A stretch of 64,000 bases of DNA. Source: Aphelenchoides besseyi (taxonomy: Eukaryota; Nematoda; Chromadorea; Rhabditida; Aphelenchoididae). Position 1 is the first letter of the stretch, and the number at the start of each line of letters is the position of its first letter. The notes beneath the pieces are model-generated. The model saw only the letters and a list, made by a program, of their open reading frames with translations, had not been told where the DNA came from and ran no database searches. A program made the position numbers and the translations under genes. The stretch spans positions 7,130,001 through 7,194,000 of the forward strand of contig JAMPIQ010000003.1 in the NCBI GenBank assembly GCA_024699855.1. Direction: 5' to 3'. Shown in pieces: positions 57,609 through 64,000 of this stretch.

Positions 57609-59064
57609 AACACCTAATTTGAACTCCGATCTTTTAACAAAAATTGACCTTATCTTACGAGCAAACAATCACTTTTGTCAAGCTTATCAAATGTTAAAAG
57701 ATCAAATGGAAGAAGAAAAAAGATTCGCTCAACAAAACAACACTGAAATCCGGACGTTAAAATTGTTATTTTCGATCAAAAGAAACACCGATCAACGTCG
57801 ATTTAACATGCCACGAACTAACGAAGTAGCTGCAGTCTATGTAGAAGGGCCAAACGGTGAAATACCGCCAGCGTACATTGTACTTAATCAAAAAGATGGA
57901 AGATTAAAGCAGTTAAGTCCCATCGACGAATCAACAGAAGCTTTGTTATTTCCCTTATTTTTCCCAATGGGTATTTCCAAATGGAATTCCGAAATGAAAG
58001 ATAAAAACAATAAAACGGTTACACTGAGCAAATATGCAATGTACCAACTCTCGATTCGCGATGACACACCAAACAACTTCTCTGCGTTGAAATATGGTGG
58101 AAAATTGTTCCAAGAGTACATAGTGGGTACTTACATTCGTGTAGATTACTCGCGACTTCTGTACATAAATTACCATGTAAACAAAAAAATCGCCATAAAC
58201 TACGAAGACTTGAACGACTATTTGAGAGAAAAGGCTATTGAGAAAGGCGCAGAAGTTGGAAAAGTAATTGTTTTACCATCAAGTTACACTGGCAGCCCAC
58301 GATACATGTCTGAAGCATATAACGATGCAATGAGTTTAGTCGCTCGTTTTGGCAAGCCAGATCTATTCATCACATCAACGTGTAATCCAAAATGGCGCGA
58401 AATCACAGAGAATCTGTTGCCGGGTCAATTACCGTCTGATCGTCCAGAGTTAGTGGCACGTGTTTTCCGTTTGAAATACCGACGCATAATTGATGACATT
58501 AAAAATTCGCAACTTTTTGGCAAAGTCGATTGCTACGTCGGTACTATCGAATTTCAAAAACGCGGATTGCCGCATGTACATCTTCTTTTCACACTCAATA
58601 AAATCACCAAATTAGACGATTGGAAAAAAATTGATAAGGTTATTCGTGCAGAAATACCCCTTCCAATTACAGAACCCAAACTTTACAAAACCGTAACAAC
58701 CAATAACCTTCACTCCTGTTTTAAGCAAGTTAAAAGTACGAATAGAAAAATCTTCATGCCCTGTTGTTCTGAAGAAAATCAACGGTGTAATAAGAATTTT
58801 CCTTTTGCTTTTCAAGATCAAACCGAACACGGTAACGGAGGTAAAACAAAATACAGAAGACGAGACAATGGTAACCAATTCCACACATTAGATGGTCAAA
58901 TTTTAACGAATCAACACGTTGTTCCTTACTCACCACAACTTTCAATGCGTTACAACTGTCACATAAACGTCGAGCATGTCGCCGATATTGAGGCCGTTAA
59001 ATATTTACACAAGTACGTCTTTAAAGGACCGGACGTTGCTATGATTGAGAAAGAGTTTATATAA
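57544..59064 (+). CDS. Helitron C N domain and HUH Rep nuclease
   Basis: A 506-codon frame. Residues 1-160 form the Helitron_like_N region (NMPRTNEVAAVYVEGPNG, ALLFPLFFPMGISKW). The Rep domain follows: LPSSYTGSPRYMSEAYNDAM, GKPDLFITSTCNPKW, EFQKRGLPHVHLLF with the HUH pair H344-V345-H346, HINVEHVADIEAVKYLHKYVFKG with the catalytic tyrosine region. It makes the single-strand nicks that start rolling-circle transposition. The frame stops at 59064 through a shift near TTTATA; the next frame (59091-59324) carries on as ESVWRLFGYEI, a family motif. Confidence 0.88.
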   Translation: METYGQRYMIETDAATGIRVVETPNLNSDLLTKIDLILRANNHFCQAYQMLKDQMEEEKRFAQQNNTEIRTLKLLFSIKRNTDQRRFNMPRTNEVAAVYVEGPNGEIPPAYIVLNQKDGRLKQLSPIDESTEALLFPLFFPMGISKWNSEMKDKNNKTVTLSKYAMYQLSIRDDTPNNFSALKYGGKLFQEYIVGTYIRVDYSRLLYINYHVNKKIAINYEDLNDYLREKAIEKGAEVGKVIVLPSSYTGSPRYMSEAYNDAMSLVARFGKPDLFITSTCNPKWREITENLLPGQLPSDRPELVARVFRLKYRRIIDDIKNSQLFGKVDCYVGTIEFQKRGLPHVHLLFTLNKITKLDDWKKIDKVIRAEIPLPITEPKLYKTVTTNNLHSCFKQVKSTNRKIFMPCCSEENQRCNKNFPFAFQDQTEHGNGGKTKYRRRDNGNQFHTLDGQILTNQHVVPYSPQLSMRYNCHINVEHVADIEAVKYLHKYVFKGPDVAMIEKEFI

Positions 59065-59090
59065 CGGAAACTAACCAAAACAAAAAAGTT

Positions 59091-59324
59091 TTGCATTACG
59101 ACGAAGTTGACACCTTTAAGAAATGCAGATACTTAAGCGCACCAGAATCCGTATGGCGTCTTTTCGGTTATGAAATCGTGATCAAGTCCTTAGCGGTTGA
59201 AAGACTCGATATCCACGAATTCAATCAACAAAAAGTGTATTTGGGAAGAGAAGCAACTGCCGAACAAATGACAAAAGCAAAAGATAAGAAAATATCAAAA
59301 CTTATGGCTTTTTCTTTGAGCTGA
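59091..59324 (+). pseudogene. Helitron C Rep-to-helicase linker
   Basis: A 77-codon frame with CRYLSAPESVWRLFGYEI and ERLDIHEFNQQKVYLGREA, the conserved segment between the Rep and helicase domains of Helitrons (family form Y-L-S-P-E-A-A-W-R-L). It is separated from the Rep frame at about 59060 and from the helicase frame at a T5 run (59309-59313), after which the sequence reads FELNKENAK. Confidence 0.75.
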
Positions 59325-59347
59325 ACAAAGAAAATGCAAAATTAAAC

Positions 59348-61027
59348 TTGCCATCAAAAGACTTTCGGTATAACCTGCTGTATAGCGATGTTCCTGAACA
59401 TTACGTTTGGCAAGCAAAAAACATGAAATGGTCGCCACGAGTAAATTCAACGTTAAGAACAACAGGCAGAATTTACACAATTTCTCCGAAAAACTCAGAG
59501 CTCTTCCACTTACGTTTACTACTTTTAAACATCGGTTCACCAAAAAGTTTCGAAGATTTACGAAGATTGAGTGATGGCACAATCTGCCCAACTTTCAAAT
59601 TAGCATGTTTAGGACTTGGATTAATCGAGGACGACAAGGAGTACTTTAACGCGATGCAAGAAGCCGTTTTGTTCAAAATGCCGTCAGCACTTCGATTCCT
59701 ATTTGCTATGCTGCTAATTCACTGCCAACCAACAAATCCATTAGCAATTTACGACGAATTCAAAGAAGCTTTAGCTCAAGATTATATTTATCAGTATAAG
59801 AATGAGTCATTGGCGATAAAATTATCGTATAGAGAACTCTCCGATCTTTTACAAAGAAATGGCGTAGACTTTTCGAAATTTGATATGCCTGACGCTGAAG
59901 ATGTTGATCCTACAACCTTACCAACAAATCCAAGTATACTTCTTCAACCTCAAGCAAATCAAAGTTTTGAATTAACACCCGTTGAATGTGAAAAGAAAGG
60001 AGAAGAAATGTATCAGCAACTAAACACTGAAAAACGTAAAATTTTTGACGCAATTTACCAAGCAGTAATAACAAATCAACCTGATACATTTCCTAAAACT
60101 AATTGCTACTTCGTGGATGGGCCAGGTGGCACCGGTAAAACATTTCTGTACCGAGCATTGTATTATGCATTGAAAGGTCAAAACAAAAAAATCAAGGCAA
60201 TGGCATTTACAGGAATAGCAGCAAGTTTGCTTCCAAAAGGTCGAACGATTCATGACACTTTTAAATTTGGATTGAATATTGACGACGACACCACATCAAA
60301 CATTGAAAAGAAAACAAAACTGGCTAACGAACTTAAAGAGACTGATGTTTTCATTGGTGATGAAGCTTCGATGATATCCAAATACATGTTACAGGCGATC
60401 GATCGAACTCTGCGCGACTTAACTAATTTGCCAACGATTCCATTTGGCGGTAAAGTAATTTTGCTGGGTGGAGATTTTCGGCAAACACTACCAATAAAAG
60501 AAGAAGTTACGGCCGATCAAATGATTAGTCTTTGTTTGAAAGCAAGTCCTTTATGGTTGAAATTTCAAAAATTCGCTTTGACCGAAAATCTCCGTGCCGG
60601 AGTTAATCAACACCAATTTGCCCAAGAAATTCTCGCAATAGGCGACGGCAGAAGCAATGATGTTAAAAGCACAATTGAAATCCCAGCTCAATGTCTTTTT
60701 AACGATGATCTGTTAACAGAGACATTTGAAAAGAACATTAACGATAACAATTTTAACATCATTATGAACCGCGCAATTCTTGCTACGACAAACATCGAAG
60801 TTGACCGTTTGAATGAAAAGGCTTTAAGCATGATCGAAGGGATTGAATCTCACTACAGATCCGTCGATACGATTAGAGAAGCACACAACAATGCCAAACA
60901 TAAATATATGACAGAGTTACTTCATAAAATTGATCCAAAAGGAGCACCGAAACATCTTTTACGTCTCAAACGTAATTCAATCGTCATGCTATTAAGAAAT
61001 CTCGATGTAAGCAATGTTTTTGTGTAA
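59348..61027 (+). CDS. Helitron C Pif1-like helicase, main part
   Basis: A 559-codon frame: GRIYTISPKNSELFHLRLLL, GLIEDDKEYFNAMQEA, Walker A GPGGTGKT (residues 258-265), FTGIAASLLPKG, Walker B VFIGDEASMISK, GGKVILLGGDFRQTLPI, LTENLRAG and the C-terminal LKRNSIVMLLRNLDVSN. It belongs to the PIF1-like SF1B helicases that in Helitrons follow the Rep domain. The last motifs lie in the next frames after a T5 run at 61017-61021. Confidence 0.9.
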   Translation: MPSKDFRYNLLYSDVPEHYVWQAKNMKWSPRVNSTLRTTGRIYTISPKNSELFHLRLLLLNIGSPKSFEDLRRLSDGTICPTFKLACLGLGLIEDDKEYFNAMQEAVLFKMPSALRFLFAMLLIHCQPTNPLAIYDEFKEALAQDYIYQYKNESLAIKLSYRELSDLLQRNGVDFSKFDMPDAEDVDPTTLPTNPSILLQPQANQSFELTPVECEKKGEEMYQQLNTEKRKIFDAIYQAVITNQPDTFPKTNCYFVDGPGGTGKTFLYRALYYALKGQNKKIKAMAFTGIAASLLPKGRTIHDTFKFGLNIDDDTTSNIEKKTKLANELKETDVFIGDEASMISKYMLQAIDRTLRDLTNLPTIPFGGKVILLGGDFRQTLPIKEEVTADQMISLCLKASPLWLKFQKFALTENLRAGVNQHQFAQEILAIGDGRSNDVKSTIEIPAQCLFNDDLLTETFEKNINDNNFNIIMNRAILATTNIEVDRLNEKALSMIEGIESHYRSVDTIREAHNNAKHKYMTELLHKIDPKGAPKHLLRLKRNSIVMLLRNLDVSNVFV

Positions 61028-61395
61028 CGGAACGCGTTTACGTATATTGGAATGTAAAAGTTTCGTACTTAAATGTGCAGTTCTCAGTGGTGACGCTAAA
61101 GGTACTGAAATACTCCTTCCCCGAATAACAATTGAATGTACAAAACCACTGGCCATTCCTTTCTATCGTAAACAATTCCCGATACGGTTAGCTTTTGCAA
61201 TTACTGTCAACAAATCACAGGGTCAAAACGTTTGATAGAATTGGATTAGACTTAACAAACAAAGAATGTTTTAGCCATGGACAGATGTACGTTGCTCTTT
61301 CAAGAGTTTCATGTTGGAGCAATGTTAAAGTGAAACTATCTGATGCAAAACAAACACGAACCACAAACATTGTGTATCAGAAAGTTCTTGACTGA
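61014..61395 (+). pseudogene. Helitron C helicase C-terminus, frameshifted
   Basis: Frames 61014-61235 (LCNGTRLRILECKSF, IRLAFAITVNKSQGQ) and 61195-61395 (FDRIGLDL, GQMYVALSRVSCWSNVKV) supply the final helicase motifs. They are joined through an AAAA stretch at about 61226. Together with the previous frame they complete the helicase. Confidence 0.8.
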
Positions 61396-61729
61396 CCTCA
61401 ATTAACACAAACTTATCGTCTTTACTCGCAGTTTCTCCTATTTTTGATCAAATAAAAGATTGTTTGAACATTTAAGAAAGATCAAAAAATAGGGTTGAAT
61501 TTACGCTTTAGGGTTTTTTACGCGGTTCTTCCCTTAAAAAAAAGAACCACCCATTCAAAGTTGGTCGCCTTGGCGTTGGCGAATGGGCTTTTCACTAAGA
61601 ACCAACTAAATTGAGTAATGTTGCAGTAATTCTAATTACTCAATAAACTGCCAAGTCATCAACACAACTCTAACAACATTTTATTCTCGAACATCACTAC
61701 AGAAAACCACACACACACAATACCCGGGA

Positions 61730-61756
61730 GCCGCGGTAGCGGCGACCAGCCTCTGG
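61730..61756 (+). other. 3' terminus of Helitron C: hairpin and CTGG|T
   Basis: A perfect GC stem-loop GCCGC-GGTA-GCGGC (61730-61743), a nine-base spacer and CTGG (61753-61756) followed by T. Helitrons end in CTRR about ten bases after a GC hairpin and insert between A and T, so this fits in every point. Confidence 0.75.
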
Positions 61757-61787
61757 TTAGTTTTATTATTCTTTTTTCGTTCTTTAG

Positions 61788-62665
61788 GTCTTCAAAAAGA
61801 AAGTGACAACAATCAAGAACTTCGGAATTTGGCTCCGATACGATTCACGCACCGAGCATCACAACATGTACCGTGAATATTGCGATGTTACGATGGCTGG
61901 AGCGGTTACTCAAGCCTACCGTGATATGGGTGCTCGTCATCGTGCACAAGCGGATCGCATCCAAATCATCAAAGTCCAACGTATTGAAGCTGGTGAGTCC
62001 ATTAAAAGATCCCTTGTTTTGATTTCTTGTCTTTCAGCAGATACGAAACGCGCTAAGGTCAAAAAATTCCATGACGCAAAGATCAAGTTCCCGTTGCCGC
62101 ATCGTGGGAACAAACGTCTTTATTCGATATTCGTGAAGACCCTTACCGGAAAAACGATCACTCTCGAAGTCGAGGCCTCGGACACGATCACAGACGTGAA
62201 AGAACTCATTCGAAAGAAGGAAGGCATTTCACCTGATCAACAGCGTCTTATCTGCGCTAGTAAGTTCATGATGTTGTTCTTAATACAGAAATTGCAGATA
62301 AACAGCTCGAAGACGGTGGAACTCTTGCCGATTACAACGTCCAAAAGGAGTCAACCATCCATTTGATGTCAAGAATCTGCGGTGGAATGATACAGGGCAT
62401 AGAAAAGGAACGGGTCGGTGAACGGGTCGGTGAACGGGTCGGTGAACGGGTCGGTGAACGGGTCGGTGAACGGGTCGATGAACGGGTCGGTGAACGGGTC
62501 GGTGAACGGGTCGATGAACGGGACGAATTCACTTTCGAGAATGCAATTAAATTTGCAAAAAAATGGATCAAAAAGAATCTCAGTAATTTTATTATTGTAT
62601 ATACCGCCGATATTCTTGTTCGAGTAACTTGTTACTACTTCACAAAGCACTTTCCAAACTGGTAA
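61788..62665 (+). CDS. Ribosomal protein eL20 (L18a) fused to divergent ubiquitin, 5' partial
   Basis: Exons 61788-61992, 62038-62269 and 62298-62665 join in one frame. The first 80 or so residues are the C-terminal half of eL20: [62 protein letters not shown]. The sequence then runs, inside the same exon, into ubiquitin: [50 protein letters not shown] and RICGG in place of RLRGG. After GG the frame continues through nine GERV repeats to a 47-residue tail ending KHFPNW. Lys48 and Lys63 equivalents and Ile44 are kept; Arg74 is Cys. The N-terminal half of eL20 is not found upstream: an acceptor at 61787 lies 31 bp after the end of Helitron C. It could be a chimeric gene or a chimeric pseudogene. 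Confidence 0.75.
62408..62523 (+). repeat. 12-bp coding minisatellite (GAACGGGTCGGT)
   Basis: About 9.5 copies of GAACGGGTCGGT, with GAT in place of GGT in two of them. The unit length is a multiple of three, so the array stays open in the ubiquitin frame (GERV repeats), in another plus frame (NGSV) and on the minus strand. Confidence 0.95.
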
Positions 62666-62689
62666 ATTCCCAAATTTTTCTAAGCGATT

Positions 62690-62990
62690 GTATTGTTATG
62701 CGATAAGTGAAGATTGATCAGAAGTCGTTTGTATGTGTTTAAAATCTGTTCGTCGTCCAGCAGACAAAAAATCACATTTTCGTTGATCAGCAGTTCGCAA
62801 TTTGGGCACGAAAACAACCATTGAGCTTCGTCGCGTATCTAAACGACAAACAACAATAATGAAACCACTTCCCCACTTGCTTTTGCTTCACCGGATCGTC
62901 GACGTAAATGAATGTGTTCAGAAACTCGATTGTGCTCCGATTGTGTCTGCTCTGTCTGTTTTCAATCAACAATCGAAACGGTCTTATCAA
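62690..62990 (-). CDS. Small unidentified protein with CPNC motif
   Basis: Two exons joined by a short intron (AGCAA|GTGGGG ... GTCGTTTAG) give about 88 residues: MIRPFRLLIENRQSRHNRST, FLNTFIYVDDPVKQKQ, then RDEAQWLFSCPNCELLIN, FCLLDDEQILNTYKRLL, ending HNNTIA. The C-x2-C with following cysteine recalls a zinc knuckle, but one or two ligands seem to be missing. It converges with the eL20-ubiquitin gene and is divergent from the lipase. No family is assigned. The frame and splice sites make it a plausible but not certain gene. Confidence 0.4.
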
Positions 62991-63051
62991 CGAGCACTTT
63001 GTTCTGGGAACTGTCGCAGAGACTCTCTGATTATCTCTTCTGTCTGACGTC

Positions 63052-63059
63052 TATAAAAG
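63052..63059 (+). promoter_or_regulatory. TATA box of the lipase gene
   Basis: TATAAAAG 32 bp upstream of the ATG at 63091, implying a very short 5' leader. Confidence 0.6.
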
Positions 63060-63090
63060 CTGATCGATTGTCCCCATTAATCACAAGAGA

Positions 63091-64000
63091 ATGCTTCTGC
63101 CGATCTTTTGCTTTCTCTTCTGTGCAAGTGTTGGTTCGGTTCCGACCAAACAAAAGCACCTGGACGACTACACGACGGTGAGTGGACAGTCGGACAGGAA
63201 GTAATGTTGGGCTTCAGCTTGAACTGATCGAATATCGTGGTTATGTTGGCGAAGAGCACAACGTGATCACAGAAGATCGGTGAGTAGATGGTCGAGGGTT
63301 TGAGTCTCTGTTTCAGTTACATACTCACATTACATCGAATCCCGTACGGTAGAAGTGGTCAGTGAAAGCGAGGTGTCGTCTTGTTATTCGGTTTTTAAGT
63401 CCTAGTGCAAATCGTCCGGTCGTTTTCATGCAACATGGACTGGAAGACTCGAGTGCGAGTTTTGTGATCAATTACCCGGGAAACAGTGCAGGTGAGAACG
63501 CTCGTTGCTGTCGATGAAAAATGGAGTTGTGTAGGCTACTTGTTTGCCGATGCGGGATTTGACGTGTGGCTCGCGAATTCGCGCGGCAACAACTACAGTC
63601 GAGATCACACGCGCTTTGATCCCCAGAGTGCTCAGTTCTGGAACTTTACTTTCGACGAGATGGCAAAATACGATCTAAGTGCATCCATTGATTTTGTGCT
63701 GAAAGAGACCCAACAGTCGTCTCTCTACTATGTTGGCCACTCGCAGATACGTCTGCAAAGTGAACAGAACTATCAACCACTTTTTTAGGGCACGTTGATT
63801 ATGTTCGCCAAGTTGGCTGAGGATCCCGATTTCGGAAAGAAAAGTGAATTTGAATTGAAGATGTGAGTCGAAACCAGAGTTATAGTTCGTGCCTATTTTG
63901 CTCTTGGACCTTGCGCCACAGTCAATCATATCACCGGTGGAATGAGGATCATAGCCGATTTGGGTCTGATCGATTGGTACCTGTGGTTCTTCGGCGACGG
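63091..64000 (+). CDS. Lysosomal acid lipase-like enzyme (C-terminus outside window)
   Basis: The ATG at 63091 gives a signal peptide ([17 protein letters not shown]). Exons joined by introns of 37-50 nt encode [96 protein letters not shown] and the nucleophile elbow GHSQG with its catalytic serine. Then come [10 protein letters not shown] and [16 protein letters not shown]; the rest is off the window. The HGL and GHSQG blocks and order match the alpha/beta-hydrolase lysosomal acid lipase family (LIPA, nematode LIPL), which hydrolyse triglycerides and cholesteryl esters in lysosomes. The junction GHSQ|GTL uses ATACGT where GTACGT is expected. Confidence 0.88.

Larger units (their letters stand above)
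55186..61756 (+). mobile_element. Helitron C: Rep-Helicase transposon with Ulp1 protease
   Basis: A plus-strand element of at least 6.5 kb. In order: an AT-hook ORF, a Ulp1-like protease ORF, a basic/Cys ORF, the N domain plus HUH Rep, and a Pif1-like helicase, followed by a subterminal region full of inverted repeats (61437-61449 with 61480-61493; 61524-61530 with 61542-61548; CCCATTC with GAATGGG at 61550-61587) and a terminal hairpin with CTGG|T. The coding chain is broken by about nine frameshifts but contains no in-frame nonsense mutation that I could find. The 5' end is uncertain. Confidence 0.75.

Noticed and set aside
62408..62523. Possible CRISPR-like array
   Set aside because: Units are contiguous 12-mers without spacers in eukaryotic DNA; it is a minisatellite.
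62332..62650. Repetitive frames on the minus strand and in a second plus frame over the minisatellite
   Set aside because: A 12-bp array is open in many frames by arithmetic; only the frame continuing from ubiquitin is supported.

Overview
This window reads as nuclear DNA of a nematode. Protein-coding genes are broken by many very short GT-AG introns (typically 40-46 nt), gene density is high in places, and the recognisable products are a typical roundworm set: a VAB-9/TMEM47 claudin-like protein, a LEC-1-type tandem galectin, a cuticlin-like ZP protein, a nuclear hormone receptor, a nicotinic-type ligand-gated channel, YG-rich secreted peptides and an allatostatin-C-like prohormone. The species cannot be named from sequence alone. 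One 100-base run of N (44461-44560) shows it is a draft assembly.

Layout. 1-5 kb: a RhoGAP protein (plus strand, N-terminus off the window) and a serine-rich coding tail that may belong to it. 5-11.4 kb (minus): ZP-domain protein, TMEM47/VAB-9, and RNA polymerase III subunit RPC9/CRCP. 12.8-16.5 kb: ATG10 (plus) and PIG-A (minus) converge so tightly that their stop codons overlap, and PIG-A diverges from CTDNEP1/dullard (plus). 17.5-24 kb: small secreted products (AstC-like prohormone, a KR-processed secreted protein, a YG-rich peptide) and an unidentified membrane protein, separated by long empty stretches. 25.9-33 kb: a Cys-loop receptor (plus), a nuclear receptor (minus) and an ERK5-like MAP kinase with a TQY activation motif (minus). 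33.7-44.5 kb (minus): a lysine-rich protein, a small unknown, the galectin, an acidic protein, and a single-pass membrane protein that runs into the assembly gap.

44.5-61.8 kb is dominated by Helitron rolling-circle transposons: a fragment beside the gap, a nearly complete minus-strand element (about 47.0-54.2 kb) and a plus-strand element (about 55.2-61.76 kb). Each of the two large ones encodes a Ulp1-like (C48) cysteine protease, a basic ORF, a HUH Rep domain and a Pif1-like helicase. The minus-strand element also appears to carry an intron-bearing RPA-like OB-fold gene between its helicase and its terminal hairpin. Directly after the plus-strand Helitron lies an in-frame fusion of ribosomal protein eL20 (L18a) with a divergent ubiquitin, ending in a 12-bp coding minisatellite. 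The window closes with a small minus-strand gene and a lysosomal-type acid lipase (plus, running off the end).

The most striking single observation is a 342-bp palindromic MITE with a 7-bp target duplication (AGGTCAC) sitting inside the pre-M2 coding sequence of the Cys-loop receptor. The duplicated AG|GT supplies both the donor and the acceptor, so removing the element by splicing restores the conserved EKVTLG reading frame. It looks like an intron made by a DNA transposon (an 'introner'). All intron boundaries and frames were worked out by hand, so exon limits should be read as models.
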